NCBI RefSeq assembly: GCF_030529325.1
Contig: NZ_JAUMXC010000020.1
Span: 1 to 33,190 of the forward strand
Direction of reading: 5' to 3'
Source of the DNA: Porphyromonas sp.
Lineage (GTDB): Bacteria > Bacteroidota > Bacteroidia > Bacteroidales > Porphyromonadaceae
DNA: 33,190 bases
The first letter of the stretch is position 1; each line of letters starts with the position of its first letter. A program made the position numbers and the translations under genes. Under the pieces are notes generated by a model that was given only the letters and a program-made list of their open reading frames with translations, did not search any database and had not been told where the DNA came from. Positions 23,257 through 32,207 of this stretch are shown piece after piece.

Positions 23257-25401
23257 TTATTTCGCAATGTCCATCTCGTCGATGAGACGTTGAGCACCCA
23301 AGTATTTGTCGAGGATGAGCAGTACATAGCGTACATCACAGATGATACTGCGTTGATAGTCGGCAAGGTAGTTGATGTCTCCACCTACACCTTCCCAGTT
23401 GCGGTCGAAGTTGAGACCGACGAGATTGCCATACTTATCGATGACAGGGCTGCCGGAGTTGCCACCGGTAGTGTGAGTCGTAGCACAGATATCTACGGGC
23501 ATCTTTCCGTTGGCAAGAGCATAAGAGCCGAAGTCCTTGCGGTTGTAGATATCTTTGAGTTTTGGACTGAGGGTGTATTCGGGATTGGTCGGATCTTCCT
23601 TTTCCATCACCCCTTCCATAGTGGTCTGGAAACCATAGTAGACATTGTCCCTTGGGATGTAGCCTTTGAGCTTTCCGAATGTGTAACGAACCGTGGAGTT
23701 GGCATCCGGCCATACGTTCATTTCACCTTCCATCTCCATGATTCCTTTGACATAAGTCTTGCGTACTCGGGCAAATTCGCGGTCAAAACCTGCAACCTTG
23801 CCCTTGACATCTGCGTGTAGAGCGTGCACATCTTTGGATAGGCGTACCACCGGATCGGCATCGTAACTTGCATAATCACCATTGATGATTGCAGACTCCA
23901 GCACAGAAGCATCTCTATAGATAGTCTTGTCGAGGAGATTGTTTACAAAACCGTTGATATCCTTTACTCCGCGGAGGACAGCAGGAAGATTTTCAGGTGC
24001 TGTGCCATTGATAAAGGCTGTCAACATGGCTTTTGTGACTTTGCGGTCTACTTCCTTGTTGTAGTCTTTATTGAAGTAAGTGAGGTACTTTTCATTGATG
24101 AACTTGGTGCGCTTGTCAGCGTTTGATTTAAGTTCGTTGAATGTCTTTTCGTCAAGGACAGGAGCGCCTACCGACTCTACGGCACGTAGGAGACCCTCAT
24201 CGATCATCCATACTTGCTTGCGAAAATCTGCTCTCTGAGCGACCATCTCTTCGATTTTTTTCATCGCTTCGATGTACTCGGGCTTGTTGTTTTCTGTCGC
24301 ATACTTGGTGAGCTTGGCCTGCTGATCCTTCTTCATGCCCTCGAAGTCCATCTTGCGTATAGCCCAGTTGGAGCCGATTGCATTTTTATATGCGTTTGTC
24401 GATCTTGCGTACTTCGATGCGTATTGGATATTGACTGCTTCGTCAGCTCTCATCTCAGCAAGCATCGTCTCTTGGCGTACCTTACGCATATCGATACGTA
24501 CGGTGTTGTCGATATCGCGACGCTCTGCGACCTCAGCTGCGGTGTAGAAGTGATTGGTACGTCCGGGATAACCCATGATCATTACGAAGTCATCTTCGTT
24601 GAGACCACCTGAATTGACCTTGAAGTGGAACTTAGGTCTCATCGGTACGTTGTTGGGATCATACTTGGCAGGCTTACCGTCCTTGTCGGTATAGATACGG
24701 AAGACACAGAAGTCTCCGGAGTGACGAGGCCAGACCCAGTTGTCTGTATCTGCTCCGTAAGAGCCGATCGAAGATGGTGGAGCAGCCACGAGACGAACGT
24801 CAGAATACTCCTTGCTTATAGACAAGATGAACTTGTTGCCTTCATAAAATGGTGCGAGGTCAAGCACGATATAACCGGGTTTTTTACCTCTGTTTTTCTT
24901 GTACCAAGCATTGGCGACCTTGGTGAGATAGTCTCGAGACAAGTACTCCATAGGATCGTTGCATTTTGCTTTTTTGAGATAAGCATTGACATAGTCTGTG
25001 ACATCTACTATCTCATCGATAAATGTCACAACCAAGCCGGGATTGGGAAGCTCATCTTTCATTGTAGGAGCATAGAAACCATCTCGGAGAAAATTGTTGG
25101 TTACGGTAGAGTGCTCACGTATCTGATCGTAGCCACAGTGGTGGTTGGTGAGCAGAAGTCCTTGAGAAGAGATGAGTTCTCCGGTACATCCACCGTCAAA
25201 GTGAACAACCGCATCTATGACGGAGCCTTGGCCCGGATTGTAGATCTGTTCGGCCGAAAGGGTAAGCCCCATTTCTTGCATGCGCTTGATGTTTTGCTGT
25301 TTGAGGTATGGCAGAAGCCACATCCCCTCGTCAGCTTTGAGAGAAGGTACGCAGAGTAATGCTGTAAGCAGTGCTGCGCAGATTTTCTTGTAAGTCTTCA
25401 T
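23257..25401 (-). CDS. dpp11: S46 dipeptidyl peptidase, DPP11 type (Asp/Glu-specific)
   Basis: A periplasmic serine exopeptidase that removes dipeptides with Asp or Glu in the second position. 714 residues with a signal peptide (about 1-23, ending LKA). The chymotrypsin-like triad is visible as His88 (TNHHCGY), Asp230 (PRHSGDF) and Ser649 (GGNSGSPV). The specificity residue Arg667 in NFDRNWEG lies 18 residues after the serine, the same spacing as Ser655/Arg673 in P. gingivalis DPP11 as I recall it. DPP7-type enzymes have Gly there. The helical cap domain occupies about 270-560. It follows the CYTH gene by 33 bp on the same strand and has its own terminator. In an asaccharolytic organism it would feed Asp and Glu fermentation; the asparaginase gene in this window has a related output. 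Confidence 0.95.
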   Translation of the reverse strand: MKTYKKICAALLTALLCVPSLKADEGMWLLPYLKQQNIKRMQEMGLTLSAEQIYNPGQGSVIDAVVHFDGGCTGELISSQGLLLTNHHCGYDQIREHSTVTNNFLRDGFYAPTMKDELPNPGLVVTFIDEIVDVTDYVNAYLKKAKCNDPMEYLSRDYLTKVANAWYKKNRGKKPGYIVLDLAPFYEGNKFILSISKEYSDVRLVAAPPSSIGSYGADTDNWVWPRHSGDFCVFRIYTDKDGKPAKYDPNNVPMRPKFHFKVNSGGLNEDDFVMIMGYPGRTNHFYTAAEVAERRDIDNTVRIDMRKVRQETMLAEMRADEAVNIQYASKYARSTNAYKNAIGSNWAIRKMDFEGMKKDQQAKLTKYATENNKPEYIEAMKKIEEMVAQRADFRKQVWMIDEGLLRAVESVGAPVLDEKTFNELKSNADKRTKFINEKYLTYFNKDYNKEVDRKVTKAMLTAFINGTAPENLPAVLRGVKDINGFVNNLLDKTIYRDASVLESAIINGDYASYDADPVVRLSKDVHALHADVKGKVAGFDREFARVRKTYVKGIMEMEGEMNVWPDANSTVRYTFGKLKGYIPRDNVYYGFQTTMEGVMEKEDPTNPEYTLSPKLKDIYNRKDFGSYALANGKMPVDICATTHTTGGNSGSPVIDKYGNLVGLNFDRNWEGVGGDINYLADYQRSIICDVRYVLLILDKYLGAQRLIDEMDIAK

Positions 25402-25434
25402 ATTCTCTTATTGTGTGATTAAGTATTTATGCTT

Positions 25435-25914
25435 TTACTTGTTGTCCCAAGTTTTGAATGGGTGCTGGGAGAGGTAGCTGTTGTAGTACTCTTCTCTACC
25501 TGTAATTTCCTCATCGATCCAGTCGGGAATAGCGACAGTCGCAGACTCGGTAGGTAACTCGACCTCGGCAAGAACGAGCCCGGCATTGTCTCCCTCAAAG
25601 TAGTCTACTTCCCACAGCATCCCCTCATGTCGTATATGGTAGCGATTTTTGGAGATGACACCGTCACTACACATGGATAGAAGTTCCTCTGCATCCTGAA
25701 GTGGGATCTCATACTCATATTCGAGGCGGGATAAGCGACCTGACCCTTTAGACCCCTTGATCGTGATGTATCCCTTGTCATTGCTGATACGGATACGCAC
25801 ACTCACTCCGGCATTTTTCCGAATATAACCCTGCTTGATCGTAAGGATGCGTTCAGGTGGAGGTAAGGTCGCACTGGGCTTGATGAGGTATTTCCTTTCT
25901 ATCTCTACTCCCAT
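25435..25914 (-). CDS. CYTH-domain protein (putative inorganic triphosphatase)
   Basis: A 159-residue single-domain member of the CYTH superfamily (adenylate cyclase CyaB/thiamine triphosphatase fold). The diagnostic N-terminal EIERKYL is at 4-10. Further tunnel residues are seen in VRIRIS, YITIKG, RLEYEYEIP and LAEVELP. Small stand-alone bacterial CYTH proteins of this sort tested so far are usually inorganic tripolyphosphatases, but the substrate here is unproven. I choose ATG 25912-25914 because it puts EIERK at the usual place. A TTG four codons upstream overlaps the stop of the preceding gene. It sits between DUF2027-Smr and DPP11, probably in one transcript. Confidence 0.88.
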   Translation of the reverse strand: MGVEIERKYLIKPSATLPPPERILTIKQGYIRKNAGVSVRIRISNDKGYITIKGSKGSGRLSRLEYEYEIPLQDAEELLSMCSDGVISKNRYHIRHEGMLWEVDYFEGDNAGLVLAEVELPTESATVAIPDWIDEEITGREEYYNSYLSQHPFKTWDNK

Positions 25915-25922
25915 GGTTCTTT

Positions 25923-27002
25923 TCAATAAACGATAACTTCGGTAGCTCCGAAGCCATATTCTTGGAATGATGCATCCTGCATCTGAGCCTTAGGATACTC
26001 TCTCTTGATCAGATCCATGACGGCTTTGCGAAGCACGCCTTCGCCTTTGCCATGGATAAATACGATATGACGCTTCTTGTCATTGCTATATTGTTGCATG
26101 ACCTTGCGGACGTGTTCCAACTGTATCTCTAACATCGCCTTATTATCCATACCGGCGGTAGAGTCGATCAGTTCATGGATATGAAGGTCTTCCACAATGA
26201 CTTCTCGTTGTTTGGAACTTTTGGGTGATGGTTTGGGATTTGTTGTTTGATTCGTGGTCTTGGCCTTCATCATCTCCTGTTCCAACTTCTTGGCATCGAT
26301 CTTTTTGCCTTGCACGGATCTGTCATCTTCCACGAGAGGGAATATGATGGCACCGTCATCAAAGTAATCGTTGGGGACAAAAGCATTAGTCTTGAAGAAG
26401 CGCAACCCCGTGATGCGGATATTTGCTTCAAACATGGGTTTGGCAACAAAGGAGTCCCGGTCTTTGAAAGCCATGATCTGTGCTTTTATCCTGTTGCGAG
26501 CTGCCAATCCACTCGGAGGGAAAGACTCTATGAATTCGGAACTGTCGAACGGTACTACTCCTGAAAACATCAGCCTCCAGTCTCCTCCATCGCTGATCAT
26601 GTAATGGACATAAAGGTCATAGTTGCTGTCATTGACGATGTAGGCTTCGTAGTCGCCTTCTCCCACAGCCTCAGGATCGGATGGTAAATAGGCAAGAACG
26701 GCATTGATCGCCTCATGCCCCGTGTCGGTCGGTCTTTCTCTCACCTCGACTTTCTTTGGTGATTCGGGTTGCTTGACGGTTACGGGTTCCGGGGTTGTTT
26801 CTTTTCGGTGTATTTCAGGCTTGGGAACGATCGTGCTCCCGGCTGTCACCACAACGATTTCGGACGCAAGGACAGGGATATCAAATCCTGACTCATCCTC
26901 AACCTCCACAACTCCATCACGAGATATGGACTTGACTATACCGCCTCCCGTTGTGTTCAAAAACCTGACTCTGTCTCCTATCTTTATATCTTTGTTGCTC
27001 AT
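25923..27002 (-). CDS. DUF2027 protein with C-terminal Smr domain
   Basis: A 359-residue protein typical of Bacteroidetes. Residues about 5-50 form a KOW/Tudor-like small beta domain (KIGDRVRFLNTTGGGIVKSI). The middle (about 100-235) is the DUF2027 region. A Lys/Thr/Ser/Pro-rich linker at about 240-265 leads into the Smr domain (about 270-359). The Smr core is seen in DLHIHELID and in HGKGEGVLR at 317-325, the loop linked to nuclease activity in MutS2-type Smr domains. The MutS ATPase part is absent, so mismatch recognition is not implied. A nucleic-acid or ribosome-related role is plausible but unproven. The downstream CYTH gene is 8 bp away or overlaps. Confidence 0.88.
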   Translation of the reverse strand: MSNKDIKIGDRVRFLNTTGGGIVKSISRDGVVEVEDESGFDIPVLASEIVVVTAGSTIVPKPEIHRKETTPEPVTVKQPESPKKVEVRERPTDTGHEAINAVLAYLPSDPEAVGEGDYEAYIVNDSNYDLYVHYMISDGGDWRLMFSGVVPFDSSEFIESFPPSGLAARNRIKAQIMAFKDRDSFVAKPMFEANIRITGLRFFKTNAFVPNDYFDDGAIIFPLVEDDRSVQGKKIDAKKLEQEMMKAKTTNQTTNPKPSPKSSKQREVIVEDLHIHELIDSTAGMDNKAMLEIQLEHVRKVMQQYSNDKKRHIVFIHGKGEGVLRKAVMDLIKREYPKAQMQDASFQEYGFGATEVIVY

Positions 27003-27043
27003 ACTAAAACTCTTGTACGTTTCTCTCTTCCCTCAAAGTTCAC

Positions 27044-27051
27044 TAATTTTG
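27044..27051 (+). promoter_or_regulatory. -7 element upstream of queA (TAATTTTG)
   Basis: TAATTTTG matches TAnnTTTG, 33 bases before the ATG chosen for queA. It argues against the much longer open frame that begins at 26704. Confidence 0.55.
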
Positions 27052-27084
27052 CAGTTAAATACAAAGCCACTGAGGAAAACTTAT

Positions 27085-28305
27085 ATGCAGAATTACAAAA
27101 ATACAAAGATTGAGGCATTTACCTATACTCTTCCGGATGAAAGAATTGCGAAATACCCTCTAAGTCGCCGAGACGAGTCCAAGCTACTCATATATTCCGA
27201 AGGCAAGATTGAGGATCGCCAATTCAAAGATATTGCCGATGCTGTGCCAGCGGGCACGCTCATGGTCTTCAATGATACAAAAGTCATAAGGGCGAGACTG
27301 GAGTTTTTTAAGGCTACCGGGGGACGTATTGAGATATTTCTCCTTGATCCCGTAGCACCATCTGTATATGAGACGGTGTTTGAAGAAACAAATCGCTGCG
27401 TGTGGCACTGTCTTGTGGGCAATGCCAAAAAGTGGAAAGAGGAAGACATTACTTCTACATTCAATTTGCCTGATGGTCGAGAGGTCAGTCTTACGGCAAC
27501 CAAGGTGGGGCAGCCTTCTCCGGAGGGTCAGTCTATCGCGCTATCTTGGACAGGAGGTGAAACTTTTGGGATAATCCTCGAAGGCTATGGAGAGTTACCC
27601 ATCCCTCCATACCTCAACCGACATACGGAGGAGTCCGATCTGACTACTTATCAGACCCTTTTTGCTCGAGTTCAGGGATCTGTCGCTGCGCCCACTGCAG
27701 GACTCCACTTCACTCCGGAGGTCATGGAGTCGCTCAAAAGTAAAGGTGTCGACTCTACTCGTGTGACGCTTCATGTCGGGGCAGGGACCTTCCGGCCGGT
27801 GAAGTCTGAAACCATGGGCAGCCATACGATGCATACCGAAGCCATAGTCATCCCTCTTGCTACTCTTAAGTCTCTCAGAGAGTCTTTAGGACACATCATG
27901 TCGGTGGGTACTACCTCAACCCGTACGCTTGAGAGCCTTTACTATATAGGTGTGCACATCCTTGAGGGACGAGACAACCCCTATGAAGTAGAGCAATGGG
28001 AGCCATATGAAAGAGGCTATGACTACACTACTGCTGAGGCTCTTACAGCCATCATCGATCACTTGGAGTCCTCTCGTGAAGAAAACCTTGTGGGAGCTAC
28101 ACGTATCATCATTGTCCCCGGTTTTCAGTTCAGACTTGTTGATATGCTTGTTACCAATTTTCATCAGCCTCATAGTACTCTCTTGCTACTTATAGCGGCT
28201 TTTGTCGGTGAAGGTTGGAGACAGATCTATGATCATGCCCTTGCAAGTGGATATCGCTTTTTGAGTTATGGCGACAGTTCTCTTCTATTCCGTAAACCCC
28301 TCTAA
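27085..28305 (+). CDS. queA: tRNA preQ1(34) S-adenosylmethionine ribosyltransferase-isomerase
   Basis: Transfers and rearranges the ribose of S-adenosylmethionine onto preQ1 in tRNA, making epoxyqueuosine at wobble position 34. About 406 residues from ATG 27085. The frame is open for 127 codons further upstream, but that part is antisense to the DUF2027-Smr gene and lies before the promoter. Family patterns: FTYTLPDERIAKYPLSRRDESKLLIY at the start, FNDTKVIRARL (about 63-73), GYGELPIPPYL (about 168-178), the characteristic AAPTAGLHFT and HVGAGTFRPV, and the C-terminal GFQFRLVDMLVTNFHQPHSTLLLL. It is longer than E. coli QueA (356), mainly by an internal insertion. It links with the queC/queF operon 11 kb away. 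The MATE-FolK gene follows after 3 bp. Confidence 0.95.
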   Translation: MQNYKNTKIEAFTYTLPDERIAKYPLSRRDESKLLIYSEGKIEDRQFKDIADAVPAGTLMVFNDTKVIRARLEFFKATGGRIEIFLLDPVAPSVYETVFEETNRCVWHCLVGNAKKWKEEDITSTFNLPDGREVSLTATKVGQPSPEGQSIALSWTGGETFGIILEGYGELPIPPYLNRHTEESDLTTYQTLFARVQGSVAAPTAGLHFTPEVMESLKSKGVDSTRVTLHVGAGTFRPVKSETMGSHTMHTEAIVIPLATLKSLRESLGHIMSVGTTSTRTLESLYYIGVHILEGRDNPYEVEQWEPYERGYDYTTAEALTAIIDHLESSREENLVGATRIIIVPGFQFRLVDMLVTNFHQPHSTLLLLIAAFVGEGWRQIYDHALASGYRFLSYGDSSLLFRKPL

Positions 28306-28308
28306 AAT

Positions 28309-30006
28309 ATGAGCAACAACTCGAGCAAATGTCTCAATCGAAGGATATTGACGCTTGCTATCCCCAATATACTGAGCAATATCACTGTCCCTCTACTCGG
28401 GATAGCCGATCTTGCACTTGCCGGACGTCTCAATGATGTAGATGCTATCGGAGGGATTGCCATCGCCACAACCATCTTCAATCTCATATATTGGAACTTT
28501 GCTTTCCTTCGTATGGGAACCACAGGTATGACAGCCCAAGCTAATGGGGCCGGTGATCGCCAACTCATCGGACGCCTCCTCATGCAGTCTCTTATGATAG
28601 GGCTGACCTTCGGCCTGCTCATACTTCTCTTTCAGACTCCGCTCTTGTCCGGTGTCATGGCACTCTTGTCTCCTGAAGCTCCTCTTATTTCTTATAGCCA
28701 CAAGTATTTTTACATCGTCGTTATGGCAGCACCGGCCGTACTGATGACTTATGCTCTCAATGGTTGGATCATCGGTATGCAAAACACATGGTTGCCGATG
28801 GTGGTCAGCCTCACGACCAATGTCCTGAACATTGCCATCAGCGCCTACCTCGTTTTGGTTGCACGTTGGGATATCCAGGGTATTGCGACGGGAACTCTTG
28901 TTGCACACTACGTGGGAGTTGTGATGTTGGGCATAGGTGCTTATGTCCTGTATCTGAAGAAGGGTAAGGCTGTATTACCCAACAGATTTGGAGACCTCAC
29001 TGTCGGCCTTGGGAGGTTTTTCAAGACCAATGCAGATATATTCCTGCGTACCCTCCTGCTTATCATCGTCACCGGATTTTTTACTTATGCCGGGACACAA
29101 TTTGGCGGCTTGACTCTCTCCACGAATACACTTTTGTTGCAGTTCTTCACGATCTTCTCATACTTCACCGATGGCTTTGCTTATGCCGCTGAGGCTCTTG
29201 TCGGTCTATATTATGGAAGTCAGGACAGAGAGCTCTTGCGTCGTGTGATACGCTATCTCATGTGGTGGGGTGTGGGTATCACTATCGTTGCCACGGCCTT
29301 GTATGTTGGGGGAGGCAATGTCTTTCTTCGCTTCCTTACCGACAAGTCCGAACTCATCACGCATGCGCAGCCCTATATGATTTGGGTCTGCCTTGTGCCT
29401 ATTGCCGGTTTTCTTGCTTTCCTTTGGGACGGGATCTATATCGGACTCACGGCAACAAGAGAGATGCTGTGGAGTATGGTTGCTGCAGTAGCTGTCTTTT
29501 TTATACTGTTTTTTACCTTGACGACAGAAGATCCCAATCACGCCCTTTGGTCAGCTTTTCTTGCTTATCTTGCGGTACGAGGGGTACTCCAAAGTTTTTT
29601 TGCTCGAGGTATTGAGGGGGTAGGTAAAGACTTCAAGAGGGAGTATTACCTTTCTATCGGGACGGATAATACCGTACCTGATCATTTGGAAAACATCCGA
29701 CAACTCTTGCTCAAAACATGGAAGGGTGGTGAGATTTGCGACTTTTATATGATCCCGGATGCCACAGGAAAGTCGGATAAGGTCTATGCCAATACGGTGA
29801 TGCGCCTTCGTGATAGTGCTACTCCTGATGAGCTAAGTGCTACTGCCAAGGCTCTTGAAACTCTCATGGGAAGAGATCGCACTTCCTCCAATGTCGCCCT
29901 TGATATAGACGTGGTAGTGTGTGATGGTATCGTCCTCCGATCCAAAGACTTCAACCAAAACTATTTCCGGATAGGTTACGATCGATTGCACCAATCTTCA
30001 AACTGA
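28309..30006 (+). CDS. MATE-family efflux transporter fused to a FolK (HPPK)-like domain
   Basis: 565 residues in one uninterrupted frame. Residues 1 to about 440 are a MATE (DinF-like) cation- or proton-driven multidrug transporter with about 12 hydrophobic segments, beginning RRILTLAIPNILSNI and including FLRMGTTGMTAQ. Residues about 444-565 do not belong to MATE. They match a short 6-hydroxymethyl-7,8-dihydropterin pyrophosphokinase: YYLSIGTDN at the start, VYANTV (Asn495, equivalent to E. coli Asn55), TPDELSATAKALETLMGRDR, then the metal-binding Asp532-Ile-Asp534. The E. coli loop with Trp89/Arg92 and the later His115 are not matched and the domain is about 35 residues shorter, so activity is uncertain. 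No start codon lies at the junction (29600-29640). It follows queA by 3 bp. Confidence 0.85.
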   Translation: MSNNSSKCLNRRILTLAIPNILSNITVPLLGIADLALAGRLNDVDAIGGIAIATTIFNLIYWNFAFLRMGTTGMTAQANGAGDRQLIGRLLMQSLMIGLTFGLLILLFQTPLLSGVMALLSPEAPLISYSHKYFYIVVMAAPAVLMTYALNGWIIGMQNTWLPMVVSLTTNVLNIAISAYLVLVARWDIQGIATGTLVAHYVGVVMLGIGAYVLYLKKGKAVLPNRFGDLTVGLGRFFKTNADIFLRTLLLIIVTGFFTYAGTQFGGLTLSTNTLLLQFFTIFSYFTDGFAYAAEALVGLYYGSQDRELLRRVIRYLMWWGVGITIVATALYVGGGNVFLRFLTDKSELITHAQPYMIWVCLVPIAGFLAFLWDGIYIGLTATREMLWSMVAAVAVFFILFFTLTTEDPNHALWSAFLAYLAVRGVLQSFFARGIEGVGKDFKREYYLSIGTDNTVPDHLENIRQLLLKTWKGGEICDFYMIPDATGKSDKVYANTVMRLRDSATPDELSATAKALETLMGRDRTSSNVALDIDVVVCDGIVLRSKDFNQNYFRIGYDRLHQSSN

Positions 30007-30230
30007 CCCTGCCATATACCATTATCTCCGAGTCTTGAGTATAGCTAATTCAGTTTTCTTATATGCTTGATAGACAAAATAGTCAGGGATAATGATTATT
30101 TTTGTACCCAAATAATATCTACGATTAGGACTCATCATCTGCGATGTTTTGCCTTTGTGTGGGCATGGAAAGGCATCGAGATTTGTCCCTATATCTTGTT
30201 ACACTTCGGAGAAAACGCTTTATTCATCTC
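30007..30230. other. Intergenic gap before asparaginase
   Basis: No gene is seen. It holds the -7 element TATTTTTG at 30097-30104. A frame open from 30144 adds 29 residues to asparaginase without family similarity and is not used. Confidence 0.6.
30097..30104 (+). promoter_or_regulatory. -7 element upstream of asparaginase (TATTTTTG)
   Basis: Matches TAnnTTTG, 126 bases before the ATG at 30231, giving a long leader if used. No -33 box at the right distance. Confidence 0.45.
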
Positions 30231-31328
30231 ATGGATGCAAAGACCACATCAACTCAGTCCTCAGTGCTGATCATATACACAGGAGGCACTATCGGTATGA
30301 TAGAAAACCCGTACAATGGCGCACTCGAAGCCTTTGACTTCAAGTATATTGAAGAGCACGTACCTGAGATCAAGAGATTCAACTTCAAGATCAATACTAT
30401 TTCATTCAATCCTGTCAAGGACTCTTCTGACATGGGGCCCGACTCGTGGGTCAAGATCGTCGAGATCATCCGCGATAACTATGATGCTTATGACGGATTC
30501 GTGATCCTACACGGTACGGATACCATGGCATTTACAGCATCAGGACTTAGCTTTATGCTGGAAAATCTCTCCAAGCCCGTCGTGCTCACAGGTTCTCAAT
30601 TGCCTATCGGACAACTCCGTACAGACGGTAAGGAGAATCTGATCACCGCAATCGAGATAGCTGCGGCACGAGATGCTGAAGGGAGACCTTATGTCAATGA
30701 GGTATGTGTCCTCTTCGATAGCCTTCTGCTCAGAGGCAACCGCTGTACCAAAATCTCTGCTGATCAGTTCAGCGCATTTTCTTCGCCCAATTATCCTCCG
30801 CTCGCCAGTGTGGGGATCAACATCCACTACAATCGTAAGGTAAGGATTGCTCCTCCCACAGAAGGTAAGGCGCTCAAAGTCCAGACCTCATACGACAGTA
30901 ATGTCGTGATATTTAAGATATTCCCCGGTATGTCCGAAGCCGTGGTGACCAGCATCCTCAATACGGAGGGACTCAAGGGCGTTGTCATGGAGACATTTGG
31001 CAGTGGTAATGCTCCTTGTTCTCCGTGGTTTCTCAATGCCCTTAAAGATGCAACCGACAGAGGTATCGTGGTTGTCAATGTTACCCAGTGTATGGTCGGC
31101 AACGTGGAGATGAAGCGCTATGAGACCGGTATAAAACTTGTTGATGCTGGAGTGTTGAGTGGCTATGATAGTACTCCTGAGAGTGCAGTTGCAAAATTGA
31201 TGATGCTACTTGGCAGCGGAAGATCTCTCGATGAGGTGAAACGACTCATGGAGACCTGTCTCAGGGGAGAATTTACGGCTGATTACAACCAAGATGACTG
31301 CTGCGGAGCAGTCTGCCTCTTTGACTGA
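30231..31328 (+). CDS. ansA: Type I L-asparaginase
   Basis: Hydrolyses L-asparagine to aspartate and ammonia. About 365 residues from ATG 30231, which places the first catalytic motif IIYTGGTIGM at 14-23 (nucleophile Thr17). The second motif LHGTDTMA at 93-100 supplies Thr96-Asp97. GSQLPIGQLRTDGKENL is typical of type I enzymes, and GNAPCSP and NVTQCMVGNV lie in the C-terminal domain. There is no signal peptide, so it is cytoplasmic. The frame extends 29 codons upstream, but those residues are basic and unrelated. Two or three genes follow closely on the same strand (MBL hydrolase, DUF4286). With DPP11 it fits aspartate-fuelled metabolism (inference). Confidence 0.93.
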   Translation: MDAKTTSTQSSVLIIYTGGTIGMIENPYNGALEAFDFKYIEEHVPEIKRFNFKINTISFNPVKDSSDMGPDSWVKIVEIIRDNYDAYDGFVILHGTDTMAFTASGLSFMLENLSKPVVLTGSQLPIGQLRTDGKENLITAIEIAAARDAEGRPYVNEVCVLFDSLLLRGNRCTKISADQFSAFSSPNYPPLASVGINIHYNRKVRIAPPTEGKALKVQTSYDSNVVIFKIFPGMSEAVVTSILNTEGLKGVVMETFGSGNAPCSPWFLNALKDATDRGIVVVNVTQCMVGNVEMKRYETGIKLVDAGVLSGYDSTPESAVAKLMMLLGSGRSLDEVKRLMETCLRGEFTADYNQDDCCGAVCLFD

Positions 31329-31390
31329 TAGGGACACAGATGAGTTATATCCACTCTCAAAGCTTGTTTGCAGATACCGAAGGGGATGAG

Positions 31391-32203
31391 ATGCTGAGGT
31401 TTGCCAGTCTCGGTAGTGGCAGCAGTGGTAATTGTTACTATCTGTCGCACAAGGGTACTCGCATACTTATTGACGCAGGAGTCGCACCAAGGACCATTCT
31501 CCAAAGACTCAAAAGTCTCTCCATATCCATGCGGGAGATCTCGGGTATTTTTGTTACTCACGATCATGCCGATCATGTCCGTAGTGTGGGACTCCTTGCG
31601 ACGAAATACAATATCCCTGTCTTTGCCAGCCCGGAAGTAGCAAAAGTCCTCATCAATAGCAGATACATTGCGGAGGATCTGACCCCATATATCAATGTGA
31701 TCGAGGTGGGAGTCCAGATGACGATTAGAGACATGGAGATTCTTACATTCGAAGTTCCGCACGATGCCTGCCAAAACGTGGGTTATAGCATAACGACATC
31801 AGCAGGAGTCTTCTCTCTCATTACAGATATAGGACATATCAATGAAGAGATCCGCGCGGCAGTCAGCAGGAGTAACTTCCTCGTCTTCGAGTCCAACTAT
31901 GATCCTGAGATGCTCTCAGGGGGCAACTATCCCGAGTTCTTAAAGCTACGTATCACCGGAGGGGAAGGGCATATCAGCAACAAGGATGCCGCCAACTTCA
32001 TCGCAGAGAACTATCACATGGAGCTCAAATTTTTGGCGCTCTGTCATCTCAGCAAGCACAACAATCATCCGGATCTGGCATACAAGACGATGGAAAACAG
32101 GCTCTTCAACGAAGGTATCCGTGTCGGAAAGGATCTGCAGTTGCATGTTCTCGGAAGATCGACGGCATCACCGCTTTTTGAACTCGAAATCGAAAAATTT
32201 TAG
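31391..32203 (+). CDS. MBL-fold metallo-hydrolase (YycJ/WalJ-like)
   Basis: A metallo-beta-lactamase-fold hydrolase of about 270 residues. The start MLRFASLGSGSSGNCYYL is the family's N-terminal signature, so I prefer ATG 31391, with AGGGG six bases upstream. An ATG at 31340 would add 17 unrelated residues. The di-metal motif THDHADH is at 56-62. Further ligand regions are VPHDACQNVGY, LITDIGHI, FESNYD and the C-terminal LALCHLSKHNNHP. YycJ-type enzymes are thought to be nucleases or DNA-end processing factors, but no substrate can be read from sequence. It lies 62 bp after ansA and 4 bp before the DUF4286 gene. Confidence 0.88.
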   Translation: MLRFASLGSGSSGNCYYLSHKGTRILIDAGVAPRTILQRLKSLSISMREISGIFVTHDHADHVRSVGLLATKYNIPVFASPEVAKVLINSRYIAEDLTPYINVIEVGVQMTIRDMEILTFEVPHDACQNVGYSITTSAGVFSLITDIGHINEEIRAAVSRSNFLVFESNYDPEMLSGGNYPEFLKLRITGGEGHISNKDAANFIAENYHMELKFLALCHLSKHNNHPDLAYKTMENRLFNEGIRVGKDLQLHVLGRSTASPLFELEIEKF

Positions 32204-32207
32204 AACC

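Noticed and set aside
24625-25359. 244-residue open frame antisense to DPP11
   Set aside because: No recognisable motif and no promoter. DPP11 on the other strand has full catalytic motifs.
26704-27084. 127-codon upstream extension of queA
   Set aside because: It is antisense to the DUF2027-Smr gene, precedes the likely -7 element and has no QueA similarity. The family N-terminus begins at ATG 27085.
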